From: Spisula solida
Taxonomy: Eukaryota > Mollusca > Bivalvia > Venerida > Mactridae
Direction of reading: 5' to 3'
DNA length: 64,000 bases
NCBI GenBank assembly: GCA_947247005.1
Contig: OX365948.1
Coordinates: 37,142,601-37,206,600 of the forward strand
Made by a program: the position numbers and the translations under genes. Under the pieces are notes generated by a model. That model did not search any database and was not told where the DNA came from. It saw nothing but the letters and a program-made list of their open reading frames with translations. This document shows, in pieces, positions 13,522-24,314 of this stretch (position 1 is the stretch's first letter; each line of letters begins with the position of its first letter).

Positions 13522-13760
13522 AATTATTATAATAATAATAATAAATACTTTATTTTACGAGGAAACTCATTTGACAATATAAATGGCAATCTTCCATAAG
13601 ATCCTCAAAAATGAACAGTTAAAAACATGCCGAGCATAGCCTTTATTTGCCAGTCAGCTTTATGCTGAAATATTGCAGGCATATATGTGTGTCCCCACCC
13701 GGATTGAACCAGGGTCGCCAGATTAGACGGCAAACGCGCTAACCATTGAGCTACGGAGGC
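13522..13760 (-). mobile_element. tRNA-headed SINE, full-length copy
   Basis: On the minus strand it begins with a tRNA-like head (A box tagctcaatggttagcgc, B box ggttcaatcc) and ends in a body shared with other loci and a (tta)n-type tail. Partial copies lie at 24449, 28895 and 37194. Confidence 0.85.
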
Positions 13761-13769
13761 CAGTTGAAC

Positions 13770-16330
13770 AAGAACATTAGTATATCAAAGAATTTTTTTT
13801 TTTCGGGTCCCGTAAGGGTAACCCCGTTTATTTCATATATATATATACATTCATAATTCATGATTTACAGAATATTAATGTTTAGACAAGGCATAAAGGT
13901 GAACATTAAGGAGAGAGTTTGCAGTGTTGAGTAGAAATAGTATGATAAATGATATAAACGAGTATAAACAAAATGAATAGGTCGCACAAAACCTGTGAAC
14001 CACTTTCAAGAAACAAACCACGCTACCTCATCGCACGTTGCGAATTGTTTGCTTTTTAATATACGAAAAATTGACATTGTCTCGAGACTTTTGGAACAGC
14101 CCACGTACATTGTAGTTTTATCAATTTTATGTAAACGGATGGACCATTTCCAAGCAATAACAACCGTATGCAGACTAATTATTTCTCAATTATAAGTGTT
14201 TATACACTTGTATTCAGATAATTTATTGCAGTTTACCTCAAAACTCTTCACATTTTCCATTTTTTTGCACATTACCGTAAAATCGAGAATAAAGTTCACA
14301 TTTTGCAGCACGTGTAGGTCATGTGACGGTTTGACTTATGGTGTATTTTACGACATCACAGCGGGACTCAACACATTGTACATTTTGTTTTATAGTTCAT
14401 GCCCACCCTTCTGTAGTAAAATAATAACTTATCTCATATCTAGCAAAAATCAGATCTACAGATATATAAATTATCCTGACGAAAATAGATTTCACTTATA
14501 GTATTTCACTTACAGCGTAAATCAGACGGGTCAAACTGCCGAGTGTTCGGAGCTATTTATTACCAGTATACTTTTATTATTGGGAAGCAAAACCTCTCAA
14601 AGGTAGCATTGCCTATTTCTTATTATCAACTTAACGCCTTCAGGCAAAATAATGAGTGTCCGCGATTAAGTTGTTCCAGAAATTGTCAACATTTTCAATA
14701 CTGCTACATATGTTTCTCCAAATATTTAAACTGATTTACTTAAATCAGCAACATTTGCTCATTTTAAGATCAGCACTTATAATCAAACTGTTCGTCAACT
14801 GGATATTTTTACGGATAATCATTCCGCTGACCAGTATTTTATAACTTGTAAATTGTTTTCACAAAGTCGCGTACATTATAACACAAGCCGACTTTTTCGT
14901 ATTGTTACTTTCTCGCATTTTCGCTGTGTTGTGGCAAAAAGGTGAAATACGACATGGCATAAATCAGCCACCATAAGCCAGCATCGTATCCAGACACAAA
15001 AAGTACCAAGCCAAATATTTTCTATGTTTATTCATTTATGTGTTGTTTGTTTCTCCAAAAAAATAAAATACTTAGTTTGGTCATTTGTCACCGATGCATG
15101 TGCCTCGACCTGACTCTGTTTGGCTACAGGCATGGCAGCATTGAGCAATATAGTGTATAGTTGAATTTGGTTAAATTACAATATGCATCTGACCTAGAGA
15201 TGCTACAGAGACAATTTTCTGGAGCAAACCCCCTTTTAACTACTCCAGCTACTTCTTTAGAGCGAATTCCTGTCAAAAATTGCAAATGTATGCGTCGTTC
15301 AAATGACGTAGCTTATTGAAGGACTTCCCTTCGCAGAGGGTGGGGCATACATCAATACCTCACGGATTAGGGGTTACTTCACTGAGTGGCTTTAAAAACG
15401 CAACATTTATACTTAACTAGCGTATATGTATGCATGTATGTATTTACCCATAGTTCAACCAATATACGTTTGATTTTGCTGAAAGTTTCAGCATGTGTAG
15501 CTAAGATATGTGGCATGACATTCAAATTCATTTCATTAAGATCTGATAAGCCCCTTTACAACCACAATAAAACAATGATGACACAAACAAAAGCATATTT
15601 GATGCCGTGCGGCCTTCTGCGTTTTTCAGATTGTTAATGCTGATGTGTACTTATTTTTCGGATAAAGTTCGTGAACAAGTGTCCGTGCTTCCCATGAAGA
15701 CAGAAATAAGGCAAAACAAAGCTCAATTTAGATTTAGAAAAGTTGAATTTTATTCACTCAATCTCTATCCAGAATTACTTCCCATTGACTATAAAATTAG
15801 TCGTATTTTTCAGTAAACCTGAAAAATTGCGCGTTTTTAAAACTTAAAGACCACTGTTTTGCGGAGTGGTAAACTGTCTTATTTTGCGTTTTTTAAATTT
15901 TTCGATGGATTGACTATTCCAATTCACCGTACAATAAAATAATTAGCATCAACCCATCAATTCCTCGTACATTTTTCGTTGTTTTCCGTTTCATTGTTCA
16001 ATGCACCATTGAAGTGAATTTAGATGGTAATAACATCGAGTGACAATTCATCGATAGCCACTTACACGCACACAAAATTTCATTGAGAAATATTAATAAA
16101 TAAAAAAGTTATCGTGATTTCCATTAGTGTTGCGTTTTCAAAGCCGCTTAGTGTAGGTACATTGTATATTTGTTCAAGAAAAGTATTCATTATAAACTAC
16201 CCCTGTTTATCCTCTTAAGAAACAGTAGCTGGCGATAAAATAAAGCATGATATAATATTATATACCCGGGCACTGCCCGAATAACAATAATACCTGGCAA
16301 TAAAATATATTCAAGTTACGCCAAACTTTC
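13770..16330. other. Intergenic, nothing recognised
   Basis: AT-rich with many short open frames, none with recognisable protein features. Confidence 0.5.
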
Positions 16331-16339
16331 TCTGTTTTC

Positions 16340-16445
16340 CCTGTTATAATATATTATGCTTAATTTGTATGTACATAATTTGTGTATGACTATGAACATG
16401 TAGTTCTATGTTAATAAACTTTATGTTATGTTATGTTATGTTATA
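16340..16445 (+). mobile_element. Non-LTR element 3' end
   Basis: An AT-rich 3' UTR-like stretch ends in 'aataaacttt' and a ttatg tandem tail of about four units, typical of LINE/SINE ends. No coding part was recognised. Confidence 0.5.
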
Positions 16446-16449
16446 TACG

Positions 16450-18690
16450 ACTAACGTAAATATGTAATCGGACATTGATAAGAAAATGGATACATAAACA
16501 ATGTGATAAATTATCACCAATTTGCTGACAATAACTCGCGAACTAATCACTGAAACCATTAGTTATTCTCTTTCTGAGACCAAAGGTAGCGATTGTAAGC
16601 CATGCAGAGGAAATAAACAACAGATAAAACATATTGTGTTTTCTTATAGAAGTCTGGTTCTCATAGAAAGATATCTTACAAAAAGTTCTATGAGTTTATT
16701 GTACGAATCGTCCCGACTGCAATTTTATTTCAAGACAGAATTTCTCCGAGTTTCAATCGCGGTATTGTTATGATATAGTTTCATACGCCTCAAATCTTAA
16801 CAAAACATGCATTTCTTTTCAGAAAAAGTTCTAACTCACGGTATGGAATAATGCCAAAATTTAGATTTGTCATATTTTGAAAGCATTCACTATTGATAGT
16901 TTTTGTTTTCGTTAAATCACGCAATGCATTGGGAAAGTTTTGGTGCTTTTATTTCTTTGCAATTTGTAATGAAAATACATGAAAACGGCAAATATATTGT
17001 ATACAAGCCTAACACTAACTCGACTAGGTGATGATGTGTCTAAGTGTCTAACAGTGGTATTAATTGTACGACTGTTCATGAGATTTGAAATCTAAATGGT
17101 CGGTTTTATAGTTTTCGAAGTAAATTTTCATAGTTTATGGTATTTTAGATAAAGTAGTAAATTTTAATAGCTCGTTTGAAGTTATAACGATAATTACCTT
17201 TTATCGCAACAAAACATGTCAATATAACTTGTTAAAATTCTTTTAAAATTATCATTAATGATTTAAGTTTTAAATCGGGTACCAAATAACCAAAAATAGG
17301 ACACGATTTTCACAATTTCTGTACCAATCTCTGTATTAATTAAAGAGGGTACTTTCTGAAAAATGTGCTTGCTTTTAGTATCAACAAACTTTTTATGACA
17401 ACGGTGCCCATAAATAACATTTCTAGCCTGAGGGTGAATGGGTTCATCTCTTTAAAGATATAACAAGGCGCCAAATATTATTCTTCAGCCGAGAATGTCA
17501 GAGATTTGTTTTTCAGTGGCTACAAAGGTCATCCATTCAATTCATGACTCATGTAACGTAGAATTACAAAATTCTCAAAATTTTCATAAAAGATTGGTAA
17601 GATAGAAATTCTGAAGCTGTATATACATGTACATGTATATCAGAATTTTCAGTTGTATTCAAGAATGGAATCTAATAAAGCACATTGATTTACGAATGAG
17701 CAGGGGTGTCTTTTCAACTTTAAAATTTCTCGCCATTTTCCCCACTTGGTGATTTAAATGACTGAGAAAGCTTAACGAACGAGCAATGTCAATATTTCAT
17801 GATTTTAACTTCATGATTTCGTGATTTGAAATCGTGAAATGTTTGAATTTCCCGCCGAGCTTTCGTATTGATTACTAAACTTGAGTTTTCTGACCGAATT
17901 CAAGCAGCGCTAGAAAAATTACATGGCACGTTATGTTGTGTTAATTTACAAGTTTGCTATCCATGTATCGTGGCTCTTTTAAAACATGTCACAAAATGGA
18001 CCAATGGGTCTAGCAGCAAGTTCTCTGAATTTTGTAAAAACCATTCATTTTAGCGAAATATACACAAGTAGATTGTGTTCAAATAGTTTTAACATTGAAC
18101 TTAAAACATTTATGCAAATAAATATCTTGAAAAAATATACTAGTACATTGTATGTCAAAGTAATTCAATGTAGAATTTCTTCGTTGACAATGCCTATCAG
18201 AATTGTGCTGAATTCACGACACACTGAAACAGGACCCTTCATGAATGTAACAACAGCTTCATAAACACCATTATCAAACAGAATTTGGACAGCGTACAGA
18301 AAGGTTACGAATTGATCATTAACGAAGACAATGTCACACGAAGTGCCTCGATGTAATTAAAACCTAACATCTGGACGGATCCGTACATGTACGGCGACCT
18401 TCCTTGGTATGACCGCCACTTAAATGATTGAAGCCAGTTGTATCTTACTTTTCGCACGTGCTAACTAGAACAAAACATGCAAGTGTGCAATTTTCATTCA
18501 ATAAGACAAAATGTCAAATATATTTGAAGTGGCCACTTTGTGTAACTTAAACACCCAAGAGGTTTGTCAATGGGGATTGTTGTAGAATAATGTGCTATAT
18601 GTTGGTTATTACATGAGGTTAATTAGGCATGTAGGAAGTAGACACTTGTCTCAGACCCTTGTGAGCATTGGAAGGGTTAATAACCAACTA
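16450..18690. other. Intergenic, nothing recognised
   Basis: AT-rich. A short palindrome around 'tacatgtacatgta' lies at about 17622-17640. Confidence 0.5.
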
Positions 18691-18696
18691 TTCAGG

Positions 18697-19506
18697 TCAG
18701 AAATTTGATACTATGTACGTAGTTGAATTGACCTTTAAACAGTACACAGCATTGCAGTAATTTATGGAATGCAATAAGTACTTAATTAATTTCAAAATAT
18801 CAACAACAACAAATAAAAAATAAACCATTGTAAGACATTTGATACACCACTTTGTTTCCGGGTCGAAATCTTTGAAACACCCACATTCACAACGTTCTAC
18901 GTGTTTACGCGCTTGCCCGTTGCAGTCATAAACTCTATGGTGGTCTAAATACTGAATACTAACGGATCCCTCTTTGTGCAAAATAAAATAACGGACCCTC
19001 TGTGCTGTTACAGGACACTCTATGTGGAAGTCGTACACAGCTGAAAAATATCGAAAAAACGGCGTCAAACCCGAATAAACAATAAACAAACAAATGGTAT
19101 TTTACTCACAGCAGATCCTTTAGAGAAAATGCTAACATGACATTTTATTATGTGTTTTTTTATAATAATAACTTAATTTAATAAACGTCGGTGCTGTATA
19201 GTTGTTTATTGTCCCGATATTTGTATGAGCTAACGAGAACTTCCATGCACACGTAACTGTATCTGTAAACAAATGATATCTATGAAATGTTTCGACTGAT
19301 TCAGAGACAACATACAGTATCTACATTGTTGCACGGGGGCACAACAATAGATATCTTTTTCTTGTATGAAATGATTCAACTCTGATTATCTTCTAACAGT
19401 CAGACCTGTCGACAGAGATAATGAGCTGCGCGAATTTCTTTACGATAAATCATTTATAATCAGACAAAATACACTCACGGACAAAACCGAACTCCGGAGG
19501 TGCCAT
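18697..19506 (-). CDS. Candidate two-exon gene for a small Cys-rich protein
   Basis: Exon 1 would be 19506-19479: ATG in a strong context (gcagccATGG), nine codons, donor C|GTGAGT. Exon 2 would be 19040-18697: acceptor cgatatttttcag, in matching phase, stop at 18699-18697. Together they give 123 residues. The middle holds several Cys, including CECGC and WCIKC separated by an acidic FKDFDPETK, followed by a hydrophobic stretch (VYFLFVVVDILKLI). I do not recognise the family. There is no N-terminal signal peptide, so the ATG may not be the true start. The C-terminal third is AT-rich and could be intron read-through. Support is phase agreement, splice sites and Cys spacing only. Confidence 0.3.
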
Positions 19507-19754
19507 GGCTGCGATTTTCCTGTTTCGTTAACGTGGAGTGTATAACACAGGCAAGGCGATAATGAGATGCCATTGATATCAGAGTCTTACGTATTTAATC
19601 AACGATTGGCTGACAAGTTTAGTGTAGCATTTAGCCTAAATTGACCATACCGGCGCGGAACTAACACATAACGTGGTGCGTCTGGCAACAAGTACCCCGT
19701 GGTTGACTTGAGTATTTCCTATTGTACTGCCAGGCTTGAGACTTTATTTAAATT

Positions 19755-19993
19755 GTCTTATAGTAGGATCATTGCCCATGTAATCAAAATGTTTGTCTCA
19801 TAGTAGGATCATTGCCCATGTAATCATAATGTTTGTCTTATTTAGGATCATTGCCCATGTAATCAAAATGTTTGTCTTATAGTAGGATCATTGCCCATGC
19901 AATCAAAATGTCTGTCTTATAGTAGGACCATTGCCCATGCAATCGAAATGTTTGTCTTATAGTAGGACCATTGCCTATGCAATCAAAATGTTT
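19755..19993. repeat. 40-bp tandem repeat, six units
   Basis: The unit contains 'tagtaggatcattgcccat' and 'aatcaaaatg'. Later units carry shared changes ('ggaccattgcc'), so the array grew by stepwise duplication. Confidence 0.9.
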
Positions 19994-19999
19994 AATTTG

Positions 20000-20995
20000 C
20001 AAACATGTGTTGATTGTACACTGTATATCATACGTACACATTTGTTTAATGTAAAAAATGATAATCTTGTTCACCATCGTATCATTCGCGTGGCAACCTG
20101 ACTAACCACTCTTTTAAAATGGCATTACACTGTTTTGTTCGGAAGACGATGTTGCTCTATTGTTTGTGAGTTCGTTTTACGTAATACGAGGAATGTAAAA
20201 ATGAAATTAAAACGCTCTAAATATTGAGAACTGTGCAATTAGGTATACATATAATTATACTTAGTATGACAACGGTATGACGTTCCTGTGAGATTGTTAC
20301 TAGGCAGTTATTCTAGGAGAAGTCGTATCTGTACAATTATAGCTGCTATTGTAATAGCATTGTTATGTGAAAGTTGTAGATAAGTTAATTATATGTCTAG
20401 AAACTGTTCATTATCAAGTTTCTATCACCTACACTGAACACAGAGAAAAAAATCCAATTTACTTGTCTAGTAGGCATTGGGCGTTGATATTAACAGAAGC
20501 ACCTGTCGGCCCTGGTAGTCATGGAAACACCTGTCGTCGGGGAGAACTAGTTTTGTATTTTTTGTTATTAAAACACATAATGATAATGATCTAAATAATT
20601 TGTTAGTGTGATGACTCTACAGTACTGACTAGAACATCTTGTTCGTGGTACCTGAAAAGGGCGTACAGATTTTCTAGTCCGAGGCGTACCGAATAGATGT
20701 ACAAACAAAACTGATGATTTTTTAAACAATCTTTACTGTATCTAAATATAATAATTGATTATGATATAAGATTCTTAGTATCTGACAACGCCCCCATCGC
20801 GATAATTGATATACAAAATAACCGCGCAAATTTGCTAACTTTATTTATACAATTTATAATTACTGGGAATTGTTCGATAACTTGTGCTTCACAAGGTTTG
20901 ATTCAAGCTTTTTCGGAAACATTGGAATTAACTTAATGTTTAACAAGATCGGCCCATGCTTAGCCTCCCCCTTTATTTGTTTGTAATGAGAAGTA
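20000..20995. other. Intergenic, nothing recognised
   Basis: No supported feature. Confidence 0.5.
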
Positions 20996-21004
20996 AAGCT
21001 ATAT

Positions 21005-21760
21005 TTAGACTACGCAAATTGTTGCACAACGATTGCCTGTAATTGTTTTCGTTCTGTATACACTCAGTCTAAAGACTAGCTCAATTGTTGCCCAATTGTT
21101 GCCCAATTGTTGCCCAATTGTTGCCCAACATTTGCACGTAGTTATGTATACACACAGCAAATTGGTATACATGTTATCTATAGCCTCTTGAAGTATTAAA
21201 TCATTTTTGTTATAAGTATATACATACTTGTATTATTTAAACCCATTATACAGTGCCGTCTCTCGAGAGCAACTCTTCTTTGAGCAACATTCTCTATTTA
21301 GAAACATGATCATTTTATTCCTGAGGTTTACTAAACTGTTCACCTCTCCAAAACTACACTCTCGGCACATAAACCAATGGGTGTTTAGAATAAGTTTTCC
21401 TCCAGCCAGATTTATAAATTAAATTGTGCTAAAGTTTTTACAAATATCCTTTTAAAAATAACCTAAGATAGCTAAATCTTTGATAATTGTTCATCTTTTT
21501 TTATATTGATCAATTAAAGTTTCAATAAAGCCATCTGTCCAGATACCATTTTGCCTCTCATTCTTATAATATGAAAATGGATACCTGACAGCTTTCTTAC
21601 CCCCTTATCAGAAATTGTTGCCGGAAAATAGAACAAGTTCTATTTGGTCAAATTGTTGTGAAACATTTGTGCAGCTGTTGTAGGAGTAAATGCATTAGGC
21701 AAATTGTTGACGGCAACAATTACAAGCAACAATTTAACGTAGTGTAAACACCCTTTATGC
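21005..21760. mobile_element. DNA element with 'actacg..aattgttgc' inverted ends
   Basis: The left end 'tttagactacgcaaattgtt' and the right end, complement 'tttacactacgttaaattgt', form inverted termini of about 22 bases. The word caattgttg or its complement recurs inside, including a perfect 11-bp array at 21078-21125. Target duplication not resolved. Confidence 0.55.
21078..21125. repeat. 11-bp tandem array (caattgttgcc)
   Basis: Four consecutive copies inside the larger element. They look like subterminal transposase-type motifs expanded in tandem. Confidence 0.8.
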
Positions 21761-21769
21761 AGCATCTGG

Positions 21770-22600
21770 ATATTTGCACATGGAATATCCCCCGTAATGC
21801 TTCTAATGTAGCACCCATCCTTATCTTTTATCTGGTACCAATTTAAATTTCTGTCAACATAGTTGTACAGTTAACATACACATGTATTGCACAAATTATC
21901 ACAGAATGCATTTAGTTGTCAATTAGTTTTGTAGAACGAAGACCATCGTCTGTGTTTTAGTTAAAATAAATGAGTTAAAATATAAAAACAAACACACTAA
22001 ACGAAAATTGTTTCAGAATCGGTCGTTTGGTAACTTGAGCAACAATTTATCACATCTCGTCTGCTGAAAACTGCTGTGATGTGATTGTTCAGATTTTTCA
22101 ATTTCTACGACGGGTAAAATTAGAACATGGTTATGTATTAATCTCATACGGCGTTGTGGGCGGATGTTGAAATAACATGCATATGTTGTTTTTCTAATGC
22201 CATTGTGAATTAATTTTGTTCACATTGTTGTTTTCTTGTGAATTAGAAGTGAGTGTCGGGTAGACGCAGCGGAATGTTAAGTTAAAGGTGACGCTGTCGC
22301 TCACACGCCATACAAACAACGCAATAGAAGCATATACTTCCTTGGGAATTCTTCGTCTTATTTGCTAAAGCTCTATAATTGTATCATGAACATGTTTTAG
22401 AGTTATGAAATCAATGTTTCTTCAAGCTATATATTGTCACTTCACGGAGGCGTATCATTAGTCACAAAAAATTTACGACCAAATTTCAAACATGAATTAA
22501 ATTTTGCAAAACAAGATTTATCAGTATTTCATTCCCATTTAATCTAAAACAAAGCAGTTTTGTCTGTCTAATTGTTACCAACTTTAACGTTACACTTACT
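21770..22600. other. Intergenic, nothing recognised
   Basis: No supported feature. Confidence 0.5.
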
Positions 22601-22604
22601 CGGA

Positions 22605-22911
22605 AAAACAAGACTGCGTTCAATAAACGCTTATGCCCCCTGTGGAAGCCTTGTCCATAAATAAGTCTAAGTCCAAAATTAGGTCAAGGTGAAGGTCAAA
22701 ATGGGGTCAGGTGATACAGGTGTGTGGAGAGTGTTCATATACAACATCCATGCAAGTTTGGAAGCTTTGTAGCAAGCCATAATGATGCTAGAAGAAACGG
22801 TCAATTTGGGTTAACCAGGACGGACGGACGAACGGACGAACAGATGAACGGACGAACGGACGGACAGGTGAATCACTATATGCCTCCCGATCTATCGATA
22901 CGGGGGCATAA
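22605..22911. mobile_element. 'tatgcccc' element with (ggac)n tract, copy 2
   Basis: Starts with 'acaagactgcgttcaataaa', then the ttatgccccc terminus, and ends cgggggcata. The interior holds an interrupted acggacga run. It is nearly identical to the copy at 59158-59440, so the family has been active recently. Confidence 0.8.
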
Positions 22912-22919
22912 AAACACGA

Positions 22920-23740
22920 CAAGAATAACAGTTCACAACTTTAAGTGAAATCTGAGTTTTAATCATAAGTAAATAAGATTATTGTGTGCAGCTTAAACAC
23001 TACATCATCTCAACACAAACTGCAAACCACTGCCTGAAGTGGTGCATTTGTTCCTACAAAGGGGTTTATTTGATCGTTACTTGTGGGCTGCACAGTCCCT
23101 TAATAAAACAACTTGATCACCGTACGAAGGGCATTGGTTTAGATCAATAAACCAAAGACTATAACGTTGCAGTGAAACATTCAATGATGGTTCTTTTGTT
23201 CAGAACTTACGAAAAAACGCCGACCAGACAGGCTATCATTGGTTCAATTAGCAAACATTTCTAGCTCATTAATTCCATGTATTGTCAATATACTGACGTA
23301 CATCACCTGAAATAAAGCATACATTAACATACACCAGACATATCTGATTGTAGTACGGGGAGCTATATTGTATAAGTACGACATGCTATTCCGACACGTG
23401 GTGCCGTGAGTTTGCTGTATCGGGGATGATTTGTTTCGTACTCTTAGTTATTTATTTAACGTCGATTTAGAAAACAACTTATTACAGCTCTTATCGGTGA
23501 CCTCCTGGGTGGCTACTGTACTGAGGGATAGTGATGTTCGTGACAGTAATAAGTACCACATACATAGCTCGACGTCACGACCTTGTGATCACTTGTCAGA
23601 CATTCTAGCCATCGACCCCTATATATTACTATAATGACGACCCTCCTTTGTCAACTGTCTATTACTGATGTTAGACTACTTTGACCATGGTAATACAGTA
23701 CAACATTACTAGAGCAACATCCTTTGGGAAACACAATGTT
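22920..23740. other. Possible upstream region of the RTK, nothing recognised
   Basis: No signal-peptide exon with a usable donor was found, though the missing RTK 5' exons must lie upstream of 24186 somewhere. Confidence 0.45.
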
Positions 23741-23744
23741 TGAT

Positions 23745-23950
23745 TTGATTGCTGTACGAAGGTTGTTGCTCAGGAGACGTCAGATTTCTCTCAGTCTGTC
23801 CCTCTGGTTAGATCATGTTGTATCTGCACTGGCAGAGGATGCACCTGCGCCCTTGTGGCTGCAACACTATAATGTAAAGTGCCTTTGAATCGTTGAACGT
23901 GTGTTCGCATGAAAAAGGCGCTATATAAATCTGGTATATTTATTTATAGT
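23745..23950 (+). mobile_element. SINE-like element with 'gcgctatataaatctgg' tail, copy 2
   Basis: The tail 'gtaaagtgcctttgaatcg', then 'tgttcgcatg' and 'aaggcgctatataaatctgg', ends in (ta)n-rich DNA. Its complement is at 11741-11812. The 5' limit is uncertain. Confidence 0.55.
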
Positions 23951-24185
23951 CAATGTTTACTTCTGGATCAAAATTATATCTTGCTATATACTTACATTGT
24001 TGCTCTATGGAGGGTTGCCCAGGAGAGGTGGCACTATGTATGGGCTAACTTCATTCTTGCTAATCGTTTATTATACCAAAATCAGTATTAATCCATCTAG
24101 TTTCTGCGAGTATCTCCATGTCCAACTTCATGTGCTTGGGAAGCAGGACAAAGGTTTTAATAAAAATATATCATAATTTTTCTAG

Positions 24186-24314
24186 CCGAATGTCCTGATG
24201 GTTTGGAGAATTGTATAACCGGATGTAATCTACATTGTCGTGCCGGATGTGACGTTGATGGTGTATGCTTTGGTGGATGTGTGGCAGGATGGACCGGTCC
24301 ACATTGTGATGAAG
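24186..24314 (+). CDS. RTK exon a: EGF-like module 1 (first visible exon)
   Basis: Acceptor tttttctag precedes 24186 and donor G|GTACGC follows 24314. It encodes an 8-Cys module beginning ECPDG and ending GWTGPHCDE. The exon starts with two bases completing a codon and ends with one spare base (phase 1-1), like the next six. Unlike the others it lacks the xYGxxC motif near its start and reads LENCITGC instead, so it may be the edge of the EGF array. An upstream exon ending in phase 1 must exist. Confidence 0.88.

Noticed and set aside
13690..13760. Possible tRNA gene on the minus strand
   Set aside because: The A and B boxes are good, but the anticodon arm is poor and the sequence continues into a repeated body found elsewhere, so it is a SINE head.
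23426..23470. Short hydrophobic frame (MICFVLLVIYLTSI) as a possible RTK signal peptide
   Set aside because: It ends in a stop with no usable GT donor in phase 1 before it.
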